Below, piece by piece: positions 36,425 to 48,890 of a DNA stretch of 64,000 nucleotides. Source of the stretch: Aricia agestis (taxonomy: Eukaryota; Arthropoda; Insecta; Lepidoptera; Lycaenidae); NCBI RefSeq assembly GCF_905147365.1, contig NC_056416.1, positions 7,956,001-8,020,000 on the forward strand, in the 5' to 3' direction. Below the pieces are notes generated by a model that was not told where the DNA came from, did not search any database, and saw nothing but the letters and a program-made list of their open reading frames with translations. Position 1 is the first letter of the stretch; each line of letters starts with the position of its first letter. The position numbers and the translations under genes were made by a program.

Positions 36425-37105
36425 CTGCTGCAGTGGGTTAGTGAGAGTGAATTACAGGGGTGCAGGCAGGGCGGCGGGAGCAGACGGGCCGGTCGTGGGG
36501 TGAGGCCAGACGGGAGAGCGCACTTCCGCACGACATACATACACCTGATTACTACTTACGATGTCTGCACCGCATTACAAAGCCCGAGAGCCTATTGCGA
36601 CGGAACTTTTAAGATGACGCTTGTAGTTTTTGTAGCGTATACTTTGTAACAAAGTACGATGTAGCAATGTGTAGTAATTTTCGTGAAAACGTCTAACTCA
36701 TCCTCTAAATCTTTGTTGGTCACGTCTGGTATTATTTTCTGAGCGTTTTAGGTACTCGTGTTAATTCACAGTAACACACATCATCATATTTTATTTACGT
36801 ACGTCTGCATAAAAATCTTACACAATAGATTGCATAGTTACATAAGTCTGAAAAATTGCTTGAAAAACAAAATTTACATATAGGCTCTACAGCTAGGAGC
36901 ATAAATTGAGATAGCTAATGTCCAAACGGAAAGGACCATAAAGATAAGAAAGTACATTCTCAATACTGTCGTGTAATTAACGAGATAAGTTGAATTCGAG
37001 GCGAAGTGGCCGAGTAATTGTTATTGAGTTAGATAGCGCGTCCCTGACCGCGCGGGCCTTGGCGGAGGCCAAAGACTCCGCGCCCGTGCTGCTACCCTAG
37101 TACGC
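36425..37105. other. Pair of GC-rich islands
   Basis: Patches at 36465-36540 (gcagggcggcgggagcagac) and 37035-37090 (accgcgcgggccttggcgga) separated by AT-rich DNA. No ORF or repeat ends. Confidence 0.45.
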
Positions 37106-37785
37106 TCCTCGAATACACGATCACTTTATAATATTAAACGGAAATAAAATATCGTTTTTTTTCTCGACTGTATAGATTGTTTAAAATATTACAAGATTGA
37201 GAATCAACAACAACAATGCTTTCAACTAGCTTTGACGTGATCATTACCCAAAGAAAGTTTTCGGTCCATCAGAGATTTGCTTTTAGGACTCCTGTTTGTC
37301 AGACAGACAGAGAGTATCGAGATCGATAGCATAGAAATTTTCTAGAAATTATTGGAAGATTATGAAACATGTTACAAACAAACAGTTAAAGCAAACAATG
37401 TACTACGAATTACGATAATATTCGCCAGTAACTTTTAAAGTAAGATGGATGACTAACTACGAGTCTATTCACAATTTAAAATGGGTGTGTACATTGAGAT
37501 TTATTTATAAAAACTATTCATGTCTTAAACGGGTCTTCGTTTTTAAGGTACCATTTAACGCTATGAATTTTCTTTGGTAGTTAAAATAACATTCGACGCC
37601 ATTGTTTAATTCATGTTTTATTAGAAAATGGAATAATTTCATTTTCTACATTTCGTAATCGTTATTAAAATAAATTAACTCCTTTTCGGGTGTTATACAA
37701 AAAGCTCCTAGTGATTTTCCGCCTTAAATATTACTTAAGAAATTCAAGTACATTTTCGGGAATTAAAGGGCTGAAATTGACCATG
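37106..37785. other. AT-rich stretch, no gene seen
   Basis: Nothing recognised. Confidence 0.35.
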
Positions 37786-37789
37786 ATCG

Positions 37790-37935
37790 TGGGCATTTTC
37801 CGATGGCGGCAGGGCAGGCCGGCTCGTGTACCAGGGGCGCAGAGCTCGGGGAGCGTCAGGTCAACCGCCGCGCGGGCAGGGCGGGTCGTCGCCCGCCGCG
37901 CTGTCATTTCGTATGCGAGCGCCGCCCGTAACCCC
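37790..37935. other. GC-rich island
   Basis: cggcagggcaggccggctcg ... ccgccgcgcgggcagggcgg. Long frames exist on both strands (76 and 101 codons) but match nothing I know and overlap each other. Confidence 0.45.
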
Positions 37936-38238
37936 AACGTGAATATCTCGCGAGCAATCATCTCGATTCAATTGAATTTTGGGGATTCGAGTTAAGAATG
38001 TTGAGACACGTGTATAGTTTAAATAAAATTGAAACGATTGTGTTCGGCAGAATTCTAAAATATTTTTCCTTTTTTCACTAAAAAAAATGTGCTACGAAAG
38101 ATCTACATCGCTATTATCTAAAACGTTTAATGCGAAACGTATTTACAAGTATTCTATGAAACAAACAAAACAATAAATTTCGAGGGAGAAATTAATTATC
38201 CCTTGTGTAGCTTCCGCGAAAATCAATCGGGTACTTAA

Positions 38239-38710
38239 GAGGATACACCAGGGGCTAGAGAAATGAAAAAAAAGTACGTGAAATATCTATAGCTGTCTCC
38301 CTTACCTCAAGCCTATACCGCAGAACGCGATAGAGACAACTGCAGAAAATCCAGAAAATCAACGATTCGTTGTCCCCTGATTCCTTCTCCAAAACTTAAC
38401 CGATTTAAGTACTTTTTTCATTAAAGATTAAAAAGAGGCTTGAGCTGTGTTCCTATGTTTGCTTTTTTTGTATAATCTAGCCAAATCTGTTTTCTGGACG
38501 TTTGAACATAGCGGAAAATCTGGCAATTTTTTTGGGTTTTTGAACGTTCATATCTTTTTCAATAATTAAATTATGAAAAAAAAGAAAACATAGGGACATT
38601 GTATTAGTGGCCGTAGATATTCAGGAAAAAAATTATAACTCTACTAGCATTATCCAGGGAGGAAACAGGGGACAACGTTTGTATGGGAAAAAGGGCGGTG
38701 TGGACTCCTC
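38239..38710. mobile_element. TTAA-flanked MITE, second family
   Basis: TTAA at 38235-38238 and 38711-38714. Inverted ends GAGGATACACC and GGTGTGGACTCCTC. Also an inner inverted pair gttgtcccctg / caggggacaacg. A common lepidopteran repeat; TTAA target suggests piggyBac-class mobilisation. No ORF. Confidence 0.82.
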
Positions 38711-39050
38711 TTAACAGCTCTATAATTTGAACAGTTAACGCCTGCTACTAGTAAGTAACACTGAACACTCCAATGCGTATTTTCACTTGCACTTCCCCTT
38801 CATTAGAAAATATGGCCGGCCGAGAGCTTGATAGTTTAACGACACGTGATTTCTAAACGTGGAGGCTGAAGTATTTTATTGCGTAATACTGTCAAGCTCG
38901 TCTAACGTGTCAGACAAGGGCAAATATTGTATAACTTTAGCATCGTATAACCGTAACGATAGGCAGTGTAAAACTCTTAATTAGCACGGGGGTAAACGAA
39001 ACTATAAATTTTAATGGAATCAGGCGTTACTTTGCGGAAATCCATAGCTT

Positions 39051-39146
39051 AAAATTTAGTTTGTTATTATTTTTAGCAATATTCCGCGAAATAATCCTCC
39101 ATTTATTTCGCGGAATATTGCTGAAAATAATAACAAACTAAATTTT
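39051..39146. repeat. Near-perfect 44-bp-arm hairpin
   Basis: Left arm AAAATTTAGTTTGTTATTAT and on to attccgcgaaataa. The right arm is its complement with one or two mismatches, around an 8-nt loop. A transcript on either strand would form an about 96-nt hairpin. Could be a tiny MITE or a small-RNA precursor; undetermined. Confidence 0.8.
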
Positions 39147-40224
39147 GAACTTATATTTACTTAGTTAACTTAAAATGAAATATTATTCCTACTGCAACAA
39201 TTAGAATACTTGGTAATAATAATAACTTGACCAGCCCGTCGTGGGTCAACTGCACCAAATCCCAAATCGGGCGAAATCAGCCGCAAACATGCGTGATGCG
39301 ACCGTTTACGTAAAAGGTTTTATTTATTCGCACTCGGACCCGAATTCGTTTAAGTTCATGATTCGTGCTCGACTTTTTTTTAAATATTTATTGACATCGG
39401 GCGCGCGCGGTCATCGCATTACAAGCGACGGATTTTGCATATTATGTTAAAATAATCTCACGAATACGGTTACAAAAAAGTAATTTATTTCCAACGTTTA
39501 AGATCTCTGAGTTTACGACGTTCCAGCATTATATTAGCCTTCAGCAGTATTGTAATAAAAATTTTACGTTCTATCGCGGTTTACTTTGTAGTTCTAAGAC
39601 CTCGATTTCCTACGAGCGACGTTTTAAATTCTTAACACTGAGTGTCAAGAAGTAAGACGTACAAAAATATTCATTTTTTTATTCTTATAAAATTACGTAG
39701 ACAAACTCGTCGAAAATGAATTATGTACACTGTATTAATTTAATTTGTTTCTTTTTCACGAGCGTAGAAGTATGTCGGATTTGGTACTTCAAGGGTGAGT
39801 CACAAGCAATAAGGAGATGCTCGTACAATAATATAATACGGGTAGGCCTAGGGAGTCATAGCGAGATGACTCATTCAAGTTTCGGGATTCTCCAAAGGTA
39901 TTTCCGATAGTATCGATCTGGTACACCTCATGCGCTCTTTGTCAGGAACTCAGGAAGCTATTTATATCGACAGGACTACTATCGATTGCTTTATTACTTT
40001 AGAAGTAGGCGCACTTAACACTGACTCGATAGTAACATTAATGTATGTAGGCAACGAAGATAATGAATGAAAATATGCCTCATTATCTGTATCTTTAGTC
40101 TTTACACTTGTTGGTTAATAAACTTTTCAAATATATTTTTTTAATATTTTTTTTGCGTAAAATAAAATTATATTGCAATGATGACACAAAAGTATATAAT
40201 TTTCAACTTCTCTGCCAACATCGA

Positions 40225-40345
40225 GTAGTCTGTCGTTTCGCACGCGACGCGGTGCGGCGCTGCGCTCGTAGGCCGTCGTAGCGGCGCTACGCGAGTGCAG
40301 CGCAGGTCAGTGCCACCGGCCGCGCGCCGGCCACTGCACCCGACT
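40225..40345. other. GC-rich island
   Basis: CpG-dense (cgcacgcgacgcggtgcggc; gccaccggccgcgcgccggc). Contains AGGTCAGTGCCAC at 40304-40316, a half-conserved ecdysone-response-like sequence. Confidence 0.5.
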
Positions 40346-40801
40346 AGCTTAGATATTTCTAACATTGTAGTTTTTTTTCTATCGCCAACATTCTCAGCCT
40401 AGGCGAGTTCAAGACCCTCGGGGCCGAGTAATTGCATATAAAGAGTCCGCATAAGGCTTTACGCGAGGAAAATGTGTCGGTCCCTGATAAAAAGATGTTT
40501 ATCGTCGCTCGCTCCTTCCACACGTCGAAATGTTTTCATTTCATTTGTCATCCATATTTAGATCGATTAATAGTAGCAATTAGAGGAAACGGAGAGGTGG
40601 AATGTGATATCTTCCAGCATTGTTATTTCGAGACAGGATGGGCAGTGGGCATTAAACGCATGTTTATTTTGTTTGTACAAACATCGCCTACGGTATTTTT
40701 GTTTTTATCTAATTAAAAAAAATACCATTTGGGCATTATTCTATTCTGTGAATTGTAATTGGTATTCAGATTATTTTAAAAATTTTCAAGAACGACTCAA
40801 C

Positions 40802-40867
40802 CGCCCTGTAAACGATCAAATTGATTGTCTACGTGTTTGTCAAACAAATTTGATCGTTTACAGGGCG
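40802..40867. repeat. 21-bp-arm hairpin
   Basis: CGCCCTGTAAACGATCAAAT(T) and its exact complement around a 24-nt loop. Likely a minimal MITE or palindrome remnant. Confidence 0.78.
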
Positions 40868-40969
40868 CTTTAAAGTAGTATCCAAAAAATTTTCTAGTCT
40901 CCACCTATCTGTATGCAGTAGGAGGAGGAGTCCTATGAATAATATATTATGTGTAGTAAAGTCAGTGAA

Positions 40970-41120
40970 CGCTCTAGTGCGGCGGCTGCGACCCCGCGTT
41001 TAACATTGAGCTAGTGAATCACTTTCGCATCGTGCGCGCGCGCATACAATTCGGCGCGGTGCAACGGCCCGGTGAACTTCGCTCCACATTGTCAGCGGCT
41101 CGGTTTATGCAAGACCGTGC
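40970..41120. other. GC-rich island
   Basis: gcggcggctgcgaccccgcg then cgtgcgcgcgcgcatacaat. No ORF or repeat ends; abuts the 41164 MITE. Confidence 0.45.
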
Positions 41121-41163
41121 TCATTACTGCCGTCTGCCCTATTGGCCGCTCATCCTGAGTCCT

Positions 41164-41351
41164 GTAGCTCTACCATAAGTTTAAAGCTATAGTATTTATC
41201 GATACTCGATACGAAGTAAATATTTAGTATGGCGATTTTAGTTCCAGAAGTAACCGCTAGAGGCGCTGTAAAATTTGTCATACTAAAAATTTACGGTAGT
41301 CAGTATCGAGTATCGATAAATACTATAGCTTTAAACTCATGGTAGAGCTAC
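41164..41351. mobile_element. MITE with ~48-bp TIRs and two TATCGATA sites
   Basis: Ends GTAGCTCTACCATAAGTTTA and its complement. The arms run through gctatagtatttatcgatac. TATCGATA at 41197-41204 and 41311-41318. Target duplication not resolved. Confidence 0.8.
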
Positions 41352-41938
41352 TGCTCATATATGCTACTGCTCATATACGAATAAGGGCCGAATCACAAAA
41401 AGTGAAAACATCTTTCAGAGAATAATTTGGCTATGGAGAACCTATTGAATTCGTGACACTGTCCTTACTACTACTATAAATACGAAAGTGTGTCTATATG
41501 TCAATACTTTATACTACTTATTTTAGAAAAATGTACGGTTCCCTTGCGAGAAACTAGTTTCTGGGCAACAGAGTTGTCGATGAAGTATTGAAAAGCTAAG
41601 TTTTTGTACATTAATTAGCGATTAAGTAAAGTTTGAATTAAGCTCATTAATATCTGTTCCCAGGAGTTATTGCTTATAGAAATTCACATTTATTGTGAGA
41701 GTTTTTTCTCACAGTACCAGTCGGTTAATGGGAGTCGATGGAACGACTAGTATCTAAGCGAGTGAGTTCTGAAATAGTCAAGACGGGATCTATTTCCCGG
41801 CAGCTGGGCGCGTTCGTTGCCCCTCCGTAGGGCATTAGATGTACACTCCACGACAAACACGAGAAAAAAACGTAAATAGAAAACTCACCACACTGGACCA
41901 TAATCAAAATGGCGAAGAGCAGAATTTCATTTTTCTAA

Positions 41939-42128
41939 GTGTCTAAACACACTATGCCGAATTTCCGCGGCGGAAGTTCGGATTGATTCCGCCTGCAATG
42001 TATTTTAAAATTACCGATGACACACTATGCCGAAATTCCGTCGCGTTAAATATTGTATGCGTTTGACATTGCTGGCGTAATCATGCGGAATTTCCGCCGC
42101 GGAACTTCGGCATGGTGTGTTTAGACAC
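41939..42128. mobile_element. PIF/Harbinger-type MITE (GTGTCTAAACACAC)
   Basis: TAA at 41936-41938 and 42129-42131. Ends GTGTCTAAACACACTATGCC and ggcatggtgtgtttagacac. A third internal copy of acacactatgccgaaattcc (about 42020) shows partial internal duplication. Confidence 0.83.
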
Positions 42129-42330
42129 TAACATTTTATAGAAAGTTTTGTGCCTCGGCTCGCCTTTTGAACTTTAGCTAGACTGATTTGATTTTATAAA
42201 TTCGAAAAACTTACAATATCTTTAATGCGTTTTAACAGAAGCCATTAGTAAAATCATAGTAGGTACCTGATACCTTATACATAAATAAGTAGGAAAGTCA
42301 AGGCTAGCTTAAAGTTACTTTTTTCTATAG

Positions 42331-42512
42331 GGTGTAACAAAAATAAGTGAAAATACTTTAGGGTGTGTACGTGTTCCATGTAGAGAGTTCACTGTGAAAG
42401 TAGCAGTGCTGAAAGACGAACATTTTTTTTCACTTTTGTATGGGGAAACGCTCGGGCCCTTGCCCATACAAAAGTGAAAAAAAATTTTTTTCGTCTTTCA
42501 GTGCTGCTACTT
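42331..42512. mobile_element. CAGGGTGTAAC-family MITE, truncated dimer partner with flipped loop
   Basis: Left arm complete except for the first CA (gggtgtaacaaaaataagtg). The right arm stops after ctttcagtgctgctactt. Its loop, ggggaaacgctcgggccctt, is the reverse complement of the loop in the neighbouring copy, with a small deletion. Confidence 0.75.
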
Positions 42513-42759
42513 AATATAAGTGATAATACTTTAGGGTGTGTACATGTTCCTTGTAGAGAGTTCACTGTGAAAGTAGCAGCTCTGAAAAAGAGATATTTTT
42601 TTTCACTTTTGTATGGGCAAGGGCCCGAGCGTCACGCGTTTCCCCATACAAAAGTGAAAAAAAATTTTGGTCTTTCAGCGCTGCTACTTTCACAGTGAAC
42701 TCTCTAAGAGGAACATGTACACACCCTAAAGTATTATCACTAATTTTTGTTATGCCCTG
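42513..42759. mobile_element. CAGGGTGTAAC-family MITE, second dimer partner
   Basis: Begins inside the left arm (aatataagtgataatacttt), with a complete loop and a complete right arm to ttttgttatgccctg, followed by TA. Fused to the preceding copy without spacer. Frames in both orientations encode near-identical spurious peptides because the arms are complementary. Confidence 0.75.
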
Positions 42760-42901
42760 TATAATTGACTTTATAAAAAACATTTTATTAATTAATCATA
42801 AACATGTTTATATTTTTTAGGTTTGTAGTACAAAACTTAATGCAACATTGTCGACTATGCCTGAGGTCGAAGATGAATTTGACGCCAGATATATTTGTAT
42901 A

Positions 42902-43110
42902 AGTCTACCAGGATCTGATGGCAAATTTAGATGGCGGATTTCCAAAAAGTATCCTGGACCATTGGATATTTTTTTATATATTTTGCATGTTTCAAACACA
43001 GAATCAGCCACTATAAGGAAAAAAGGATCAAAATATTTTATTCCAATTACCCCGGTATTGCTAGAGTAAATTTCTTTTCTCACTTTTTGCCATCAGATCC
43101 TGGTAGACCT
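42902..43110. mobile_element. TIR element (AGTCTACCAGGATCTG)
   Basis: Inverted ends AGTCTACCAGGATCTGATGG(caaa) and its complement at 43085-43110. Frames of 63-88 codons on both strands through it are not convincing. Class unknown. Confidence 0.65.
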
Positions 43111-43915
43111 ATAATTCAGTAGATATCCAACAGAGCTTTTCATTAGCTAACGTCAAACGCTATATCGTGTAAATCCAATGTCAAATTCAGTTCAGATTCT
43201 AATGTCAAATTCCTCTCAATAATTCTCCTCATAACCCAGGCATCGGTGGTCGAGTGTACTCGTGGACAATTATCGTGAACCCTGGCGCAGTAAACTTGAA
43301 CTGGGAGCGACGTGCGTGCAGCGCTCACCTCGAGAAAGCAACATCTATTGCATCTAACGCACACCACGTAACCGCTGCGTGCTGTAACCGAGTAAAAGCG
43401 AAACCAGCCGACTGTGATAGCGGCCAATTAAAGATTTCATTTCTTTAATCACACGTTAATCTATACGACCCTCGTTTGTGATCATATTTTGCTGATCCAT
43501 AGCCTAGTTTTTTTTTCAATGTAAGTATAATAATATTTTTATAGCTTTATGGTTGTACACATATTGTAAGTGTTACATTGTACCTAAGTACTTGCGAACA
43601 AAAAAGGGTATAATTAATATAAAATAATGAAGATTATATTAATAAAGGGTCTATAAGTGAGTGCAGATTAATGTAAGAATACTAATAATATCACAAGTTT
43701 TCAGTTTTGATACATTACACTTATAATATTACAATTTACACACAACTGCATAAACACTGAAAGTGCACAAACACACCGTGATTCTCATGTCGCCCTGGTA
43801 CCTCGATGCACTCTGTTGCATTGAACATCGACGATACTTGTGCGCGTGCGCACGTTAAATTAAGGATTCATGATTTAAATTTTAATCTTGAGTAAAATTA
43901 AAGGTGATATTCCCC

Positions 43916-44710
43916 GCGTTCCAGATGACGTTAGAAACGCTCACGCTCAAGACCGTAGTTTTTCCCGTTCCACTAGCTTGTGAGCGTCAGTGATACAAAC
44001 CCAAGTGGAACGGATTATGGATCGTTTTGAGCGTTTTGAGAAAAGTTTAAAAAAAGAACTATATTTTTTTTATACATAGGTACATTGAACCGAACTTTGA
44101 TATTACGATCCTTTTCTTCAAGTCGTAAATAAAAGTAATTTTATTGTTTATAGTTACATTTATTTTAATAAAATATGTAGGTACATAATATTATATTTGT
44201 TTCGTTTTTAGTATTACATTTTTTTACTTAAATAATCATATTTTAATATAGTTAAACTTTTATTATATATTTTGAGTTTTCACATTGAAATTTTAATAAC
44301 AAAACCACATATTTTGAATATTGACTATTGTCACAATATACATATAAACGTTAGGTAACAATACCGCTTAATGCTTAGTCAAGTACGAGTAAGTCAACAG
44401 AATAGGAGAGATGAGATGTTATTTAATTTATTTAATTAAAATATTATTTGTAATGAAATAATATAAAGTTTTTGTCTCTACTCTCTCCTGAAAACTTTCC
44501 AAACATGGCTTTCGCGATATAGTTACGTTAAAATTAAAAAAAAACTAGAACGCCCACTTTGACCCATCTTCGTCAAGGGTCGTTTTGAGCGAAAATGATG
44601 ACGTCATGAGTGACGTCATAGCCGCTATCAAAACGACCCCGGTCGCCAAAGGGAACGGCAGAAGGGGACGTTTTGAGCGTTTTGGTCAAAATTAACGTCA
44701 TCTGGAACGC
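43916..44710. mobile_element. Foldback-like TIR element with paired CRE palindromes
   Basis: Termini GCGTTCCAGATGACGTTA and TAACGTCATCTGGAACGC, 795 bp apart (the right copy reads through aaaattaacgtcatctggaa). The GC-containing ends carry several cgttttgagcg motifs; the centre is pure AT. TGACGTCA at 44599-44606 and 44611-44618. No ORF and no clear duplication. Confidence 0.7.
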
Positions 44711-46075
44711 AGCCATTATGGAATGACGTCAATGCCAAATAGTACTTTTATAAATCTTAGTTAAAAATGTAGGTTTAACAGTTACTAGAGTGTTATTAAA
44801 ATTATACAAATTTTTATGAGCACGATTAATATACAATTTTACGATTTTTCGAGATTGTTCGAAAAAATAATTGAAAATGTTAATAATCGAGGTACCTATT
44901 TATTGTAATCAAGACATGTGGTAAGAGATTCCATGTGTTTTGTTTACTTTCGAGTCATAATTGGTACGTTTTCGAAACACGCACGACGTCATTTTCAATT
45001 TATTTAGGTAAGACAAGACGCGGCACGTTCGTGACTGCGCTCGATGCAGACTAAACAACAGACGGCCCAATTGGGCCGTATTTGAAGCTTCACAACGCGC
45101 GCGGTGGTAACATATCGGGTTTGAGTATTTCATCAGTGCTTATAATGTAGTATTCGATATGCTGTATGGTGAGATGCGTCAGTCAAATAACATCCATTAA
45201 CTGTGCTTTATGCTGTATGCAGCGCCAGTTTCACTGCATTTCTACCAGGGTAACTGAACTAACGAAGAGATATTACCCTGAATGCACATAAGTGCATACG
45301 AATGCATTTTAGTACAACAACACTCCGTAAATTACATGTAAAAGACATAGCATGAAGATGTGTTTGCTTCTAGACTCTAAAGGTGACGTAGATCATATTG
45401 CATGAGTATTTACTATTTAAGTTATGCGTTTTCCATTCGTAGCATGCGACTCACTTTCATTACAAGTTGTAATGATGTTGTTGTAATTTACAACAACATC
45501 TTGTTATTCTGCACTCCTCTGCACATAATTCAAATTTGGAACATTTTTTTCTTAATTTTGACTTTTGACAATACTGATGACAGCTTAATATAAGTATAAA
45601 AAAGTTAACATAATTTTTAATTGTTAATAACTATGTCAATACATTAATTAATCTATTTTATTAAGGGCATGTTATCCCGCCGCGCAAGTGTTTGATGGAC
45701 ACTGATGAGACGTGGCGTCAGGCGTGATTCGCGCAATACCGTATTTTGCGTTGATATTGAATCGAAAAATATTATAACTAAACAGGTATCCAATGAACAC
45801 CCTAAAATTTTAATAGTAATCGAACTGTCAAAATTAGTCCTACAAACAACAAATGTTTTTCAAATCGACGTTGTATTTTTCTTTCTGTTTTTTTTTTCAT
45901 TGAGTGAAATTATTTGTATTGTGTTTCTAACTAAAAAGTCACTAGTCAAAAGATTTATTTTTGATGTATCGGTTTTTTTTAATGACGCTTTCTTTAAAAA
46001 TTACTTATTCTAGAAACGTGAGTTTCAAATAACCTTAAATAACCGGGCTTCAGGGCTCCAGTACTGTAACGTGTT
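44711..46075. other. AT-rich stretch with one short palindrome
   Basis: 13-bp palindrome gatgttgttgtaa-t-ttacaacaacatc at 45474-45500. GC patch at 45010-45110. A 102-codon frame (45705-46013) is AT-rich with no domain. Confidence 0.35.
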
Positions 46076-46079
46076 GAGG

Positions 46080-46165
46080 GCGCGTGCCGCGTGGTTTTGG
46101 TGTCAGTCGGATTTTATTTCGGTGTCACGGTCCATCAGCGAGTGGGTCAACGCACGCGCGGGTAA
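46080..46165. other. Small GC-rich island
   Basis: gcgcgtgccgcgtggttttg ... caacgcacgcgcgggt. No coding evidence. Confidence 0.4.
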
Positions 46166-46519
46166 AAATAGACCACCCTGTACATAAACATTCGATAACG
46201 CAGGAACTGCAATCATACACTTTAATGACGTTTGTTAATTGCTCCAAAATATTAGCTTTATGTCCCCAGATGTTCGGTGCACGTGCCAAAATTTATTTTT
46301 GACGTGTAATAATATCTAATATTATGTCTAATTAAATTCAGATATTTTCATTTCTCAAATAAAAATGACGCTAATTTTTCCCCCTATCATCCTACCAACT
46401 TCCTATCCGTGTTCGCAACCATCAAATCAACAATATATCAGAGGCGCATACAGTAAAATAATAAATAATAGGGAAGCGTTAATATCAATGTCAGGCTGAC
46501 CTAAGATAATAAATTGGAA

Positions 46520-46660
46520 GCTCCTTGCGGGCGGGGGGGTGTGCGAGGGAGTGAGGGGAGCGAGGCGGGGGGCAGGGGGGAGCGCGATCGATCGGCCGTG
46601 ACCATGGTAACGCGCATGCAGTGCGTGGGTCAGGGGCGGGATTCGCCGCGACCGCGTAAT
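46520..46660 (+). other. GC-rich island with G-quadruplex motif
   Basis: 46529-46558 reads GGG-C-GGGGGGG-TGTGCGA-GGG-AGTGA-GGGG, with further G-runs at 46566-46580. Flanked by gatcgatcggccgtgaccat. Confidence 0.62.
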
Positions 46661-48271
46661 ACAGGAACACTCTGTAGAGTCTAGATCAATCTATCCAACA
46701 TCACCATCAGCTTGATACAGTTAGAAGTTATCTATTGTTATGTACAGTTTAAACTGCATTTATTTAGTTAACTAATTCTTTGAATTTAAACAAGCTATCT
46801 TATAATAATTATGAACGAATCGTGTTCATTTTAACACCGAGACTTATATACAGGGAAGGCCGAAGGCCCAGAATTAAGATTGTTTATTGCAATGTTTCTT
46901 TTTTGTCCTAAGTCCTAAATCCAATTCTAGCTATCGTAATAAAGCAAATTTAATTGCCCTAAAAACAAATAGCATAACAGTAGATTTTTATTGCATATTG
47001 CGTACGAGAAGTAGAAATGTAAAACACGAGATTTCTTATCAATAACCTTCAAGTACAACGTATAACGACAGAAATAAGTGTGCAAATAAAAATACTTGAT
47101 ATTTTTATAGCCATATTTTGTTTTCAGGAGAGTGACTGATTTTGTTTATGTCATGTTTATACGGGCTGAAAAACGGTGTCAACGTCCTTTAGTCAATAAC
47201 ATATTTTCAGTGTAGAAAGAACATTTGTTTGTCCCACAAAATGTTTGTCATTTGACAAACATTTTTGTGTTCAGACTTCAGAAACTAAAGTTCAAACGAC
47301 GAATTTAGCCACAAAACTTCATATATACAGGAAAAATTGTATGAAATGATGTTTCTTGTTATTCTAATTACATTATAAACTCGTTTTATAACTTTAAACG
47401 ATTACTTTTTTAAACAAAACGATAGTATAGATAAGAACGAAATAATACAGTTTATTAAAAATATAATATATTACAAGCCCCACAAGTTGGATCTCTATTT
47501 CTTACAGGCCATTAGATATGTCGTGATAACTCTCAATGGATGTTAAAATGGCGATGGAGACCATAAACTAGGTGTTTAATTAAATTGTGTGTAGTAAATT
47601 GTAATACCTCGAAAGAACCGGTCCATTTACAGGCTCTTTGCATATCTTACACATCTCTCTACAAATCATATCGATGTGTGAAGTTTGTTTATTACTGAGA
47701 CTGTTTCAATTAATAGTAATGATTTCTGATAGGATAATGAATGGCATTTCTTTTTTTTCTTTCTTTAAAGATAGTGGATTAGATACAAGAAAGCACATAA
47801 CATTATATAAGTAACGCAAGATTGTGTTATTGCGAATTTCTCTAAATATGTAGATACATATCTACCGATACCCGTTTTCAGCAGTAGCCTATAATATTCT
47901 ACTTGTAAACTATTCTATCTATTCCATATTAAAACAGGTCAGTAGCTACCGTGCATATTCGATACTTGCGAACAAATCCTTTTTGTGTATAACAGAAACC
48001 AAAAGAAAAAGCGCGGGGATTATCCTTCGTTTGGATTTTTTATATCATCTGGGATGTAAATTGTAATACATTGAATGTAAGGAAACACAATAATTAACCT
48101 TCATTAGCCCGGGGCGTTTAGTACAACAAGACGTTAATCGATAACGACCAAATAAAGGAAAGTTAAGGTGACCCTTCAGCGTTTTTCCTTGTTTTCTAAA
48201 AATAAACGAATGTCGCGCGCCCACCGCTCCCTGACTCTGACATTGACCGTGTGTAGCCTCGCAGAGCTTTG
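46661..48271. other. AT-rich stretch with a 16-bp-arm hairpin
   Basis: cacaaaatgtttgtca / tgacaaacatttttgtg at 47235-47269. No gene seen; the 103-codon minus frame ending at 48045 partly overlaps the next repeat. Confidence 0.4.
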
Positions 48272-48606
48272 TTTTTTTTATGAAATAAGGGGGCAAACGA
48301 GCAAACGGGTCACCTGATGGAAAGCAACTTCCGTCGCCCATGGACACTCGCAGCATCAGAAGAGCTGCAGGTGCGTTGGCGGCCTTTTAAGAGGGAATAG
48401 GGTAACAGGGGAGGGTAGGGATGGAAAGGGAAGGGAAGAGAATAGGGGAGGGTAGGGAAGGAAATAGGGTAGGGGATTGGGCATCCGGTAAACTCACTCA
48501 CTCGGCGTGAAACAGCGCAAGCGATGTTTCACGCCGGTTTTCTGTGAGAACGTGGTATTTCTCCGGTCGAGCCAGCCCATTCGTGCCGAAGCATGGCTCT
48601 CCCACG
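48272..48606 (-). mobile_element. Non-autonomous polyA retroposon, minus copy
   Basis: Reverse of the 4040-4431 element: T-run, tgaaataagggggcaaacga, ccatggacactcgcagcatc, a GGGTAGGG-type degenerate tract, gaaacagcgcaagcgatgtt, gaagcatggctctcccacg. Target duplication not clear. Confidence 0.8.
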
Positions 48607-48638
48607 TATAAAATTGTGAGCTGCTTTAGAAGATACTT

Positions 48639-48855
48639 TGTTACAACAGGGATTCCCGAACACGGTTCCAGTCTTTCAGGGTTTTAGTCTTATTTTATTT
48701 TAGTACTGCTACATTATATCATCATGATATCTTCATCTTCAGCTGTGTTTTAGTTCGATGAAACTAGTTATTAACTTAGTCAGGGGGTAGGTCCCTGTGC
48801 CCCTAAAGATATCAAATAAAAGGTGAGCGCGGTGACACTGGCGCCCAACGTGAGG
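48639..48855 (+). mobile_element. Possible LTR plus primer-binding-site remnant
   Basis: TGTTACAACAGGGATTCCCG ... GCGGTGACA could be a roughly 199-bp LTR (TG...CA, with TGT/ACA ends). It has an AATAAA upstream of its end and, one base later, TGGCGCCCAACGTGAGG, a typical LTR-retrotransposon primer-binding site. No gag/pol follows; a 21-bp-arm palindrome does (48891-48942). Confidence 0.45.
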
Positions 48856-48890
48856 CCTAATGCTGCGGTAAAGAGCGGTAAAACGGCGCT

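Noticed and set aside
36995..37030. tRNA-Leu/Ser-like start (gcgaagtggccgagt)
   Set aside because: No anticodon or T-arm follows at the right distance.
42817..43122. ORFs of 63-94 codons on both strands
   Set aside because: They span an inverted-repeat element; no protein family recognised.
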